The notes below the pieces were generated by a model, which worked only from the letters and a program-made list of their open reading frames with translations, was not told the DNA's origin and made no database searches. This document shows positions 36,045-45,071 of a DNA stretch of 64,000 nucleotides, piece by piece (the stretch's first letter is position 1; each line of letters opens with the position of its first letter). A program made the position numbers and the translations under genes. The DNA comes from JBFMHP01 sp040752855. Its GTDB lineage: Bacteria; Pseudomonadota; Gammaproteobacteria; RBG-16-57-12. Location of the stretch: NCBI GenBank assembly GCA_040752855.1, contig JBFMHP010000038.1, positions 1 to 64,000 on the forward strand, in the 5' to 3' direction.

Positions 36045-37418
36045 ATGGCACGCTGCTTGGTTCGATCTTGCGCGGGGACACTGCCCGTATTTCTGGGCAT
36101 CACCTCGGCGGTCGCTGGCACCTGGGAGATCACCCCTTTTGTCCGGGCCGAGGCGTTGTATACGGACAATGCCTTGCTCGAGGAAACCGCGGCGCAGAGT
36201 GATGTGATCACCACCGTCGCCCCCGGCGTGCGCGTCGAGCAACAGTCGCGGCATTTCAGCGGCAGTTTCAACGGCTACGTCAATCAAGTGATGTATCGCA
36301 ACAACTCGGCGTATGACGATCGCAGCAGCTACATGAATGTCAGAGGCAATGCCCAGGCCGCCGAAAATCTGGTCGGTCTCGATGGGAACGTCGTCTTCGA
36401 GGAACGGAGGACCGGGCAGGGCGCTGTGTACGCGACCCGAGTCGTGAAGGGAGATCGCGAGCAGGTAAAAGACTATCTGGCGTCCCCCTATCTCAATCTG
36501 CGCCTCGGTCCCGACACGCGGTTCTCCGCCCGGCATACGCTGTTCTATCAGCGGCATGAAACGCGCTTGGATTTGAACAAGAATCAGTCGGCGCTGGCCT
36601 TCAGGTTCGAATCAGACCGGCAAGGCCGGGTCGATTGGTGGGCGGAGCACACCACGCGCGAAACCGAGTATGTGTTCAGCGGCGGCCAGTTGACCGCCAC
36701 CACGTTCAACGCCGGCGTGGGATACCTGCACAGCGAGAGCTGGTGGCTCGTGGGCGCGGTGGGGCGGGAGCGTTACGAGCTCTCGCATCAGCCCGAGAGG
36801 GATTTCGAGGCGACTACATGGCGGGCGCAGGCGCAATGGGCAATGACGCCGCGCACCATGCTGGCGCTGGGCTACGGGCGCCGCTTTTATGGCGACGAGT
36901 ACACGATCGATTTCCTGACGCGCGGCCAATCGTCGACCGTGACCTTCGGCTACCGTGAGGAGACCATCGATCAGCAATATAGCCGGGTGAGCAGCGATGT
37001 CTTGCCAGACTCGCTGCTCACCGACCTCAGTCGGTTCATTGTCAGCCGGCGCGCGCGCGGCACGGCGGATGTTGCACTTGGTAAAGATCTGCGGTTGACG
37101 ATCGACGGGACCGCGCTCGAGCGCGAAGACGTCGAGGCCGATCAGAAGGAATGGGAGGCGCAGGCAAAGGCGGCGTTGAGCTATGAGCTGGGCCCGAGAA
37201 CCAAGGCGGTCCTTGCCCACGGCGCCGGGCGGGCATGGAAGCGGCTCTCGGGATACCGCAATGACCGCTACGGCGTGTCCGAGTTCTCCGTCAGCCGGAC
37301 CGTGAGCAAAAGCGCGACGCTGGAGGCGGGCATCAGCGCGGCGCGCGTGGAGTCGACCGACCGCACGCGGGAATACGAAGAATTGGCGGCTCGGCTCGGG
37401 ATTAGAGCCGAGTTTTGA
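36045..37418 (+). CDS. PEP-CTERM system-associated outer-membrane protein (TIGR03016-like)
   Basis: A 457-residue secreted protein with a signal peptide (about 1-24, ending SAVAG). The mature part begins WEITPFVRAEALYTDNA and is built of alternating amphipathic stretches typical of an outer-membrane beta-barrel, ending in a phenylalanine (ARLGIRAEF), as many barrels do. The opening and the gene position after the kinase match the TIGR03016 family of XrtA loci. Role in EPS secretion inferred from context. Starts 2 bases after the kinase stop. Confidence 0.85.
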   Translation: MARCLVRSCAGTLPVFLGITSAVAGTWEITPFVRAEALYTDNALLEETAAQSDVITTVAPGVRVEQQSRHFSGSFNGYVNQVMYRNNSAYDDRSSYMNVRGNAQAAENLVGLDGNVVFEERRTGQGAVYATRVVKGDREQVKDYLASPYLNLRLGPDTRFSARHTLFYQRHETRLDLNKNQSALAFRFESDRQGRVDWWAEHTTRETEYVFSGGQLTATTFNAGVGYLHSESWWLVGAVGRERYELSHQPERDFEATTWRAQAQWAMTPRTMLALGYGRRFYGDEYTIDFLTRGQSSTVTFGYREETIDQQYSRVSSDVLPDSLLTDLSRFIVSRRARGTADVALGKDLRLTIDGTALEREDVEADQKEWEAQAKAALSYELGPRTKAVLAHGAGRAWKRLSGYRNDRYGVSEFSVSRTVSKSATLEAGISAARVESTDRTREYEELAARLGIRAEF

Positions 37419-37542
37419 ATGAGACGAATGCGGCGGCAGACCGTCTCGGGACATGCCGCGACAGGGTGACGCCTGCGCCTCTTCCGCGCGAAGGAGGCAG
37501 CAGGATGATCCATCAACGAATCAGGGCAGAAAGATAGGATAT

Positions 37543-39543
37543 ATGCAAAGCATTTCCTGGTATGTGCATCGATTGAAGAGCATGTCCGCGTCCGAGGTGG
37601 CGTGGCGGATGGGTTCGTTCGCCCAAGACGTCATCGATCGGATCCGTGTCGAGATGAATCTGGTCCCCGCAGCCGATGTGGTGTGCAAACCCTATGAGGG
37701 GCAGGAGTTCGCGCCGGCCTTCCGCGTGGTCGATCTGATCGGTGACGGGACGCAGGTGTATCAGCCGCAGTGGCGCACGGCCTTGTTGCATGCCGCCGAG
37801 GAGATCCTGGCGCACAAACTCAGTTATTTCGACTTGAAATCCGTCGATCTAGGTCATCCCATCGACTGGCACAAGGACCACAGCAGCGGGACAACATCGG
37901 CGGCGCTGCCGATTCAGGCGATTGATTACCGTGATTTCAAGCGCGTCGGCGACTGCAAATTGGTGTGGGAGCCCAACCGCCACCACCACTTGGTGGTGCT
38001 GGGCCGGGCGTACCATCTCACACGCGATCTGCGCTATGCGCAGGGCGTCATCGATCAGCTCGGCTCCTGGCTGGATGCCAATCCGTATGGCAAGGGTATG
38101 AACTGGCGCAGCCCCTTGGAGCTGGGCGTGCGGCTGATCAATTGGGTGTGGGCCATTGATCTCGTCCTGGAGTCGGGATTGTTTGTAGGTGAGATCAAGC
38201 AGCGTGTGCTGCACGCCGTCTATCTCCACTGCCATGATCTCGCCAAGAAATACTCCCAAGGTTCCTCGTCGAACAACCATCTGGTTGGCGAGGCGGCGGG
38301 TGTGTTTGTCGCGAGTTGTTATTTTTCCAAGTTCGCCCCGGCGGCGCAGTGGCGCGCGCAAAGTCAGGCGATCCTCGAGCGCGAGATCCTGGCGCAATCC
38401 TACGCGGATGGGTGCACGCGCGAACACGCGCTCGGCTACCAGTTTTTTGTCATCCAGTTTTATCTCTACACCGGCCTGTGCGCCCGGGCGGTGGGCCATG
38501 ACTACTCGCCCGGATACTGGGCGCGCCTGGAAAAAATGCATGAGTTCGTGGCGCGTTTCGCCGAAGGGGGCAGGGAACTGCCGATGTTCGGCGATCGTGA
38601 CGACGGTTATGTGCTCGATCTGGGCAATCGCCCGGAAGATATCAACGGCTTGCTGAGTGTCGCCGCGGTGTTGTTTAATCGGGCGGATTTCGCTGCGCTT
38701 ACCGATGGATACGCCGAAACGGCGTACTGGACCATGGGTGACGCTGGGATTGCCACGTATGAGGCCCTTGCGCGGGATGCAACGCGCAAACCGCTGGCGT
38801 CCACCGCTTTCTCCGAGTCCGGCTATTATTTATTGCAATGCGGCGCTCCCGGAAACGATGCGGTCAGCCTGTTTTTCGATTGCGCAGAGCTTGGCTTTGG
38901 ATCGATCGCCGCGCACGGTCACGCCGATGCGCTGAGTTTCACGCTGCGCGTGGCCGGGTTCGATATCCTGGTCGACCCGGGCACCTACGACTACTTCACT
39001 TATCCGGAGTGGCGCAACTATTTTCGCAGCACCGCCGCGCATAACACGATCGAGATCGATGGCCGGGATCAGTCAAAAATGCTGGGGCCGTTCCTGTGGG
39101 GTGCGCGCGCCAACGCGCGCTGTCTGCTGTGGGAAACCAATGATGCCGCCAGCTGTGTGATGGGTGAGCACGATGGCTATCAAAGCGGTAATGCGCCGGT
39201 CCTCCACCGGCGCGCGCTGCGCCTGAATCACGCGCGGCGTGAAGTGGAGGTCGCAGACGAGCTGCTGGCCACGGACAAACACCGCATGCGCATGCACTTT
39301 CATGTGTCGGAACATTGTGCTGTCACATTGATGGACAACAATATCTGCCAGCTGGCGTTTCCGAAAGGCAAGATCACCATCGCCTTTGATCCGACCGTCC
39401 GGCTGTCGGCAATCAAGGGAGATGCCGACACCAAAACGGGGTGGCTCAGCCGCGGGTATCACCGGAAGATCCCGATCACCACGCTCGTGGCGGAGGCTGA
39501 GTTCAGCGGCGATGCGCAATTTAGAACAATGATCAGGGCGTAA
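37543..39543 (+). CDS. Heparinase II/III family protein
   Basis: A 666-residue protein. The N-terminal alpha/alpha-toroid half (about 1-330) includes SSSNNHLVGEAAGVFVASCY, where Asn/His are catalytic in the family. The beta-sheet half (about 370-660) has AHGHADALSFTLRV and FDILVDPGTYDYF, the PF07940 signature. Such enzymes cleave uronic-acid polysaccharides by beta-elimination; members inside EPS loci may trim or release polymer. No clear signal peptide is visible. ATG 37543 has TAGGAT just upstream; the longer frame to 37453 lacks support. Confidence 0.88.
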   Translation: MQSISWYVHRLKSMSASEVAWRMGSFAQDVIDRIRVEMNLVPAADVVCKPYEGQEFAPAFRVVDLIGDGTQVYQPQWRTALLHAAEEILAHKLSYFDLKSVDLGHPIDWHKDHSSGTTSAALPIQAIDYRDFKRVGDCKLVWEPNRHHHLVVLGRAYHLTRDLRYAQGVIDQLGSWLDANPYGKGMNWRSPLELGVRLINWVWAIDLVLESGLFVGEIKQRVLHAVYLHCHDLAKKYSQGSSSNNHLVGEAAGVFVASCYFSKFAPAAQWRAQSQAILEREILAQSYADGCTREHALGYQFFVIQFYLYTGLCARAVGHDYSPGYWARLEKMHEFVARFAEGGRELPMFGDRDDGYVLDLGNRPEDINGLLSVAAVLFNRADFAALTDGYAETAYWTMGDAGIATYEALARDATRKPLASTAFSESGYYLLQCGAPGNDAVSLFFDCAELGFGSIAAHGHADALSFTLRVAGFDILVDPGTYDYFTYPEWRNYFRSTAAHNTIEIDGRDQSKMLGPFLWGARANARCLLWETNDAASCVMGEHDGYQSGNAPVLHRRALRLNHARREVEVADELLATDKHRMRMHFHVSEHCAVTLMDNNICQLAFPKGKITIAFDPTVRLSAIKGDADTKTGWLSRGYHRKIPITTLVAEAEFSGDAQFRTMIRA

Positions 39544-39566
39544 ACTCGCTCTTCCGGAATGCAGTG

Positions 39567-40979
39567 ATGATTGACGAAAAATCCAAACACCTGAGTCGAC
39601 TGGTCTTTGTGCTCGATGGGCTGGTGGTCGTGCTCAGTTACATCTGGGCGGTGCACGCCCACGCCATGTTCCTGCCAGACAAGGAAATCGACACCCTGCT
39701 GCATTTGGCGCTTTTGCCCTTGATTCTGCCGTCGCTGGGACTGGGTTTCAGCTATTGGGGAGCGTACCGGCAGCTGCGCACCTCGCTGGTGAACTATGCA
39801 TGGATCGTCGCCCGCGCGTATATCCTGACGCTGGCCTTGCTCATCATGATACTGTTTTTCCTCGGCGAGCATGGCATCAGCCGGATCGTCATCACGGTGT
39901 TCACGGTGCTGAGCGTCACCTTGCTCATCCTGATGCGCGCCACATTGACCTGGTGGTATTTCAAGCGGCTCAAGATCAAGGATGAGAGCCGCATGAAGGT
40001 CTTGGTGGTCGGCACCGGCGAGCGCGCCGTGCGCGTCACCGAGCTGCTCAGAAAAAATGCGGACTGGGGCGTGGATGTCGTTGGCTATCTCGATACCGAC
40101 GCGGGAATGGTCGGAACGGAGCTGTGCGGATCGAAGGTGATCGGCACGGTCAATGAGATCAGCAACATCCTGAAATGGCATGTGGTCGACGAGGTGGTGC
40201 TTGCCGTTCCGCGCTCCATGATCGAGGACGTCGGAAGCATTGTCGATGCCTGCAGCGAGGAAGGCGTGCGGCTAAGGCTGATGGCGGATCTGTTCGATTT
40301 CCAGGTGGCGCGTATGCGGCTGGATGTGCTGGGCGGCGTGCCGCTGTTGAACTTCGAGCCGGTGGCGCAACATGAGGCAGAACTGTTTTTGAAGCGGCTG
40401 ATCGACATCGTTCTGACCGCCGCGGCAATGCCGATCTTGCTGCCCATCCTGGTTGCGATCGCCATTGCCGTCAAGCTGGATTCGCCGGGACCGGTGTTCT
40501 TCGTGCAGCAGCGCGTCGGCTACCGGAAGCGCGTCTTCCCGATGTACAAATTCAGATCGATGGTGGTCGGCAGCGAACAGAAGCTCAAAGAGATCGAGCA
40601 TCTCAACGAGGCATCCGGCCCTATCTTCAAAATCGCCAATGATCCGCGGGTGACCCGCGTCGGCAAGTTTCTGCGCAAGACCAGCCTGGATGAGTTGCCG
40701 CAATTGTTCAATGTGTTGCTGGGGCACATGAGTCTGGTCGGTCCACGGCCGATGTCGATACGCGATGTCAATCTGTTCGACCGCGGCATCCAGCGCAAGC
40801 GGTTCAGTGTTAAGCCTGGGTTGACCTGCCTCTGGCAGATCTCGGGGCGCAGCAGCCTGCCGTTCGAGAAGTGGTTGGAGCTGGATCTGGCGTACATCGA
40901 AAACTGGTCGCTTAAGCTGGATATGAAGATTCTGTTCAAGACCGTGCCAGTGGTATTGAAGGGCGAGGGCGCCGTGTGA
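39567..40979 (+). CDS. Polyprenyl-phosphate sugar-1-phosphate transferase (WbaP/WcaJ type)
   Basis: A 470-residue initiating transferase. About four N-terminal helices (10-120) and a CoA-binding-like Rossmann region (about 140-260, MKVLVVGTGERAVRV) precede the bacterial sugar transferase domain (about 275-470: FLKRLIDIVLTAAAM, DSPGPVFFVQQRVG, YKFRSM, DELPQLFNVLLG, LVGPRP). It links the first sugar phosphate to undecaprenyl phosphate in the inner membrane and so starts each repeat unit. Which sugar is used cannot be told. Confidence 0.93.
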   Translation: MIDEKSKHLSRLVFVLDGLVVVLSYIWAVHAHAMFLPDKEIDTLLHLALLPLILPSLGLGFSYWGAYRQLRTSLVNYAWIVARAYILTLALLIMILFFLGEHGISRIVITVFTVLSVTLLILMRATLTWWYFKRLKIKDESRMKVLVVGTGERAVRVTELLRKNADWGVDVVGYLDTDAGMVGTELCGSKVIGTVNEISNILKWHVVDEVVLAVPRSMIEDVGSIVDACSEEGVRLRLMADLFDFQVARMRLDVLGGVPLLNFEPVAQHEAELFLKRLIDIVLTAAAMPILLPILVAIAIAVKLDSPGPVFFVQQRVGYRKRVFPMYKFRSMVVGSEQKLKEIEHLNEASGPIFKIANDPRVTRVGKFLRKTSLDELPQLFNVLLGHMSLVGPRPMSIRDVNLFDRGIQRKRFSVKPGLTCLWQISGRSSLPFEKWLELDLAYIENWSLKLDMKILFKTVPVVLKGEGAV

Positions 40980-41037
40980 TTGCACGCCGCAGACGATGTG
41001 CTTGCTGCGGCCCATAAATTCAGTAAAGGGGGATTAA

Positions 41038-42189
41038 GTGAAGGCAAAAATCCATCTCATTGCGGCGGCCAGGCCGAATTTCATGAAGATCGCGCCGCTG
41101 TATCACGCGCTGGTTGGCGAGTCCTGGGCGCAAACGGAGCTGGTGCACACCGGCCAGCATTACGACGCCAATATGTCCGATGCGTTTTTTCAGGACTTGG
41201 GCCTGCCCACGCCGCACATTCATCTCGGCGTAGGCAGCGGCTCGCACGCCGAGCAAACCGCGGCGGTGATGGTGGCCTACGAAAAGGTGCTGCGTGAATC
41301 TCAGCCTGATATGGTGGTGGTGGTCGGCGATGTAAACTCGACGATCGCCTGCACCCTGGCGGCGGCCAAGATCACCTACGACCCCAAGCGTCTCGCCGAA
41401 CCGGGCCGGCCGCGATTGCCAATGAATCGTCCGATTATCGCGCACTTGGAGGCAGGATTGCGCTCGTTTGATCGCACCATGCCGGAGGAGGTCAATCGCT
41501 TGGCGACGGATGTCCTGGCGGACCTACTCTGGACGCCTTCGCCGGATGCCGACGAAAACCTGCGGCGCGAAGGCGCCGCGGAAGACAAAATCGTGCGCGT
41601 CGGCAATATCATGATCGATTCGCTGGAGATGATGCGCGCGCAGATCGAGGCCGAAGCCTATTTCGCCGAGCTGGGCTTGAGCAAAGGCGGCTACGGCGTC
41701 GTCACCCTGCATCGTCCCAGCAATGTCGATCAGCCCGATAATCTGCGCGCCCTGTGCGCGCTTCTGCACGACATTGCCCGCAAAACCGCGATTGTCTTTC
41801 CGGTCCACCCGCGCACGCGCAAGAATTTGGAACAAGCGGGGCTGTTGAGCGAGTTGCGCGCCAACAGCGCCATTTGCTTGCTGGAGCCGGTGAATTACGT
41901 GCGCTTCATGAATCTGGTATTCAACTGCAGCTTCGTGCTGACGGATTCCGGCGGCGTGCAGGAAGAAACCACTTACCTCGGCGTGCCGTGCTTCACTATG
42001 CGCGCCAACACCGAGCGGCCGATCACAGTCTCGCAGGGCACGAATCAATTGTGCACCCTGCAAAATGTCAAATCCCGCATCGATGCGGCGCTCGACATCG
42101 ACGGCTTGAAAGCGCGCGTGCCGGATCTCTGGGATGGAAAAACGGCAGGGCGTGTTGTCGCATCTATCAAGAAATATTTGTGTGCTTAG
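41038..42189 (+). CDS. wecB: UDP-N-acetylglucosamine 2-epimerase (non-hydrolysing)
   Basis: A 383-residue WecB that converts UDP-GlcNAc to UDP-ManNAc. Motifs: AARPNFMKIAPLYHAL, HTGQHYDANMSDAFF, VVGDVNSTIACTLAA, AHLEAGLRSFDRTMPEEVNR, LTLHRPSNVD-like VVTLHRPSNVDQPD and LTDSGGVQEETTYLGVPC. The segment between TLAAAKI and IIAHLEAG is longer than usual (about 15 extra residues, rich in Pro/Arg). The start is GTG 41038 with AAGGGGG upstream. Supplies ManNAc for the polymer. Confidence 0.93.
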   Translation: MKAKIHLIAAARPNFMKIAPLYHALVGESWAQTELVHTGQHYDANMSDAFFQDLGLPTPHIHLGVGSGSHAEQTAAVMVAYEKVLRESQPDMVVVVGDVNSTIACTLAAAKITYDPKRLAEPGRPRLPMNRPIIAHLEAGLRSFDRTMPEEVNRLATDVLADLLWTPSPDADENLRREGAAEDKIVRVGNIMIDSLEMMRAQIEAEAYFAELGLSKGGYGVVTLHRPSNVDQPDNLRALCALLHDIARKTAIVFPVHPRTRKNLEQAGLLSELRANSAICLLEPVNYVRFMNLVFNCSFVLTDSGGVQEETTYLGVPCFTMRANTERPITVSQGTNQLCTLQNVKSRIDAALDIDGLKARVPDLWDGKTAGRVVASIKKYLCA

Positions 42190-42233
42190 GTCCGTGGATA
42201 GACGGATGTGTTGTAAGGGGAGACGGAGGGTAT

Positions 42234-43199
42234 ATGGGGGCGGTGATGGGTAGAGTGAGGGGCGGTCTCGTCGCGTTGTTGTCGGAATGCTATCAGATGG
42301 TGGATCGCAGGCGCCGCTTGACGGTAATGACATTGCACCGTGTCGACGGCGGATCGTCGATTACGAGCGCACATGTCGCAGAGTATCTGCGCTATCTTGC
42401 CGCGCACTACGACATCATTTTGCCAAACCAGCTGGATAGCGCGCGGTCGAGAAGATTGGCCATGGTGGTCGTCGATGATGGGCATCGCGATCTTTGCGAG
42501 GCGATCTTCCCGGTCGCCAAGGAGCTCCAAGTGCCGATCGCAGCTGCGATACCCACGGATTTTTTTATGCGCAATGCATGGCTGTGGTTCGACAAGGTTC
42601 ACTGGATCTTCGATCAGCTGGCTCCAGGTGCTACCCATGAAGCAGATGGACATCGGCTGGTCATTGGGATAAATGACTCCGAAAAGGCTTTCAAACGATT
42701 TCTCAAAACAAAACACCCGGTAGAGCGCGATGCCATCATCCAACAGATGCTTGACGGGTTTGCACTTAACTTGCCGGTTACGCCAACGGCAAAATACCAG
42801 GCGATGAGTGTGCAGGACGTGCATGAAATGTTGGCTACCGGGTTGTTTGAGGTGGTAGGGCACACACGCTCACACCCGATTCTTTCGTTATTGCGGGATG
42901 ATCAGCTGGTGGAGGAAATACAGGATGCCAAGCAGGAGCTGGAGGTTTGTCTGGGACGGCCTATCAGCAGCTTTTGCTATCCAAACGGATTGCGGGGCGA
43001 TTTTAACGATAGAACCCGGCGCATCGTCAAGGCCGCCGGGTTTGATCTCGCCTTCACATCGGTTGATGGAACCAATCTCTTGAGTTGCATGGACCGGTAT
43101 GAGATCAAGCGCGTGCATGCACATCCCAATGCGGAAGTGATGAAGAAATCATTCTCTGGACTGCTTGATTTTCAAAATGCCCTGGCTGGTTGGTTTTAG
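42234..43199 (+). CDS. Polysaccharide deacetylase (NodB-like)
   Basis: A 321-residue CE4-type protein. Motif 1 is VVDDGH (Asp81, Asp82) instead of the more usual TFDDG, motif 2 is HTRSHP (metal-binding His pair), and motif 3 is FCYPNG. It would remove N-acetyl groups from amino-sugar residues of the polymer. It differs from the DUF3473 deacetylase usually found in XrtA loci. ATG 42234 follows CGGAGGG at good spacing. The frame is open upstream through wecB, but that part is out of frame with any domain. No signal peptide, so action may be cytoplasmic or membrane-proximal. Confidence 0.85.
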   Translation: MGAVMGRVRGGLVALLSECYQMVDRRRRLTVMTLHRVDGGSSITSAHVAEYLRYLAAHYDIILPNQLDSARSRRLAMVVVDDGHRDLCEAIFPVAKELQVPIAAAIPTDFFMRNAWLWFDKVHWIFDQLAPGATHEADGHRLVIGINDSEKAFKRFLKTKHPVERDAIIQQMLDGFALNLPVTPTAKYQAMSVQDVHEMLATGLFEVVGHTRSHPILSLLRDDQLVEEIQDAKQELEVCLGRPISSFCYPNGLRGDFNDRTRRIVKAAGFDLAFTSVDGTNLLSCMDRYEIKRVHAHPNAEVMKKSFSGLLDFQNALAGWF

Positions 43200-43267
43200 C
43201 GTCACAGTGGCGTGTGCGTATTCGCAGCCAAATCATGTCTGCTCAGTAATTTTTATGAGGTGTATGG

Positions 43268-44053
43268 ATGGAAAAGTCTTATGTGGTTGACGGCGTGGCG
43301 CCAGTCAAGATATTGGGAGTGCCCGTCCATCCCATGACCATGGCGCGAGTACTCGATCTCGTCCATGACGCGATTAGCAAGCGCAGGAAGTTGCAGATCG
43401 GCGTAGTGAACGCCGCAAAAGTTGTAAATATGCATCGCGATCCAGCACTGGGCGAGGATGTGTTGAGTTCTGATCTCATTCTGGCCGATGGTCAAGCCAT
43501 CGTGTGGGCCAGCCGGATTCTTGGGACGCCATTGCCGGAACGGATTGCCGGTATCGATCTGATGTTTGAGATGTTCAAGCGCGGCCAGCAGCACGGTTAT
43601 CGCGTCTATTGTCTTGGCGCGACTGAAGAAATTTCCGCCAAGGTCGCGGAACGTTTGGCCGCGGGTTATCCCGGCGTGGTGCTGGCCGGCCGCCAAAACG
43701 GCTATTTTTCGCAGGACGAGGAGGAGCGCGTCGCCGCGGATATCGCCGCTTCGCGCGCGGATATACTGTTAGTGGCGATGACCTCACCCAAGAAGGAAAA
43801 TTTTCTGGCGCGCTGGAGCCAAACCATGGGGGTGCCGGTTTGCCACGGTGTCGGTGGTTCCTTCGATGTGATGGCCGGCAAGGTCTTGCGTGCCCCGCCC
43901 CTCTGGCAGCGCCTGGGATTGGAATGGTTGTATCGCGTCAAACAGGAGCCGCGCAGATTGTGGCGCCGTTACTTCGTGACCAATACATTGTTTTGCTGGA
44001 TGACATTCAAGGCCTGGCTGCAACGGCTGCGCAGTAGAGAAGCCAAGGCGTGA
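43268..44053 (+). CDS. WecG/TagA/CpsF-family glycosyltransferase
   Basis: A 261-residue GT26 enzyme. Family features: VVNAAKVVNMHRDPAL, LILADGQAIVWASRILG (catalytic Asp region), YRVYCLGATEEI, LVAMTSPKKENFLAR, GVGGSFDVMAGKVLRAPPLW and the C-terminal basic membrane-contact tail WLYRVKQEPRRLWRRY. Members transfer ManNAc or ManNAcA to a lipid-linked sugar, which fits the WecB gene nearby. Confidence 0.92.
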   Translation: MEKSYVVDGVAPVKILGVPVHPMTMARVLDLVHDAISKRRKLQIGVVNAAKVVNMHRDPALGEDVLSSDLILADGQAIVWASRILGTPLPERIAGIDLMFEMFKRGQQHGYRVYCLGATEEISAKVAERLAAGYPGVVLAGRQNGYFSQDEEERVAADIAASRADILLVAMTSPKKENFLARWSQTMGVPVCHGVGGSFDVMAGKVLRAPPLWQRLGLEWLYRVKQEPRRLWRRYFVTNTLFCWMTFKAWLQRLRSREAKA

Positions 44054-44083
44054 GCCTCCCACTGCATGCAGGGCAGGAAAGCA

Positions 44084-45043
44084 ATGAAATTGGACGAATG
44101 TCGGATGAGTGCTGAAATAAAAATTTTGAATGAAGCGCCCCTGAGTGATTTGATTTACATTATGTCGCCAAGTTACTCCGGCTCAACGCTCTTGACCATG
44201 ATGATGGCCGCTCACCCGGCAATCGCGACGATTGGCGAGTTGAAGGCCACTGCGATGGGCGATGTCGACCGCTATCAGTGTTCATGCGGATCGCTTATCA
44301 GAGAATGCGGGTTCTGGCGCAAGATCGGGGCCGAAATGATGGCGCGCAAGCTGCCGTTTACATTGGAGAATTACGGAACGCATTTTCGCGCAGATAGTTA
44401 TTTTTGTGACCGGCTGTTGCACGCTGCGGTACGCGGGCGCTGGTTTGAGGCGGGGCGCGAATTGTTATTTCGATGGTCGTCGCCATGTCGCGCCAAGCGC
44501 GACAGCATATTGCGACAGAATTTGGCATTGATTGAGGTCATCGCTCGGATCCAGGGCGGGCAAGCCTTTCTCGACGGGTCGAAGGATCCGGTGCGGCTTA
44601 AGCATTTGATGCAGGTGCCGTGGCGCAGAGTTCGAGTGATTTCCCTTGTGCGAGACGGGCGCGGTGTGACCTGCTCTTACATGCGGCATGAGCAGCATAC
44701 GATGGAAGGCGCCCTCAAGGAATGGCTGCACACGGTTCGTGAAATGGAGGCGCTGGGCAGGCTATTGAAACCGACGGAGCACCTGGTCGTGCGGTACGAG
44801 GATCTGTGTCGAGATCATGTCCAAGTACTGGAGCAAATATATCGTTTCATCGGTTTGGAGCCGAGTGAGGCGGCGCCGGATTTCAGTCGCGTCGAACATC
44901 ACATTCTTGGCAATAATATGCGCACAAAAAAAATCGAGCAGGTCCGTTTGGATGAGCGATGGAAGACCGAGCTGATCTCTTCTGATTTGGCCAAGTTTGA
45001 GTCCCAGGCAGGTGCGATCAACCGGAGATTCGGTTACATATGA
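44084..45043 (+). CDS. Sulfotransferase family protein
   Basis: A 319-residue protein. The 5'-phosphosulfate loop is seen as YIMSPSYSGSTLLTMMM near the N-terminus. The 3'-phosphate motif follows in VRVISLVRDGRGVTCSYMR, and PTEHLVVRYEDLCRDH is also typical. It would move sulfate from PAPS to a hydroxyl or amino group, most likely on the polymer or a lipid-linked repeat. ATG 44084 has AGGAAAG in front; ATG 44066 is six codons earlier. The acceptor is unknown. Confidence 0.87.
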   Translation: MKLDECRMSAEIKILNEAPLSDLIYIMSPSYSGSTLLTMMMAAHPAIATIGELKATAMGDVDRYQCSCGSLIRECGFWRKIGAEMMARKLPFTLENYGTHFRADSYFCDRLLHAAVRGRWFEAGRELLFRWSSPCRAKRDSILRQNLALIEVIARIQGGQAFLDGSKDPVRLKHLMQVPWRRVRVISLVRDGRGVTCSYMRHEQHTMEGALKEWLHTVREMEALGRLLKPTEHLVVRYEDLCRDHVQVLEQIYRFIGLEPSEAAPDFSRVEHHILGNNMRTKKIEQVRLDERWKTELISSDLAKFESQAGAINRRFGYI

Positions 45044-45071
45044 GTGCATGGAGTGCGCTCGGAACATCGAA

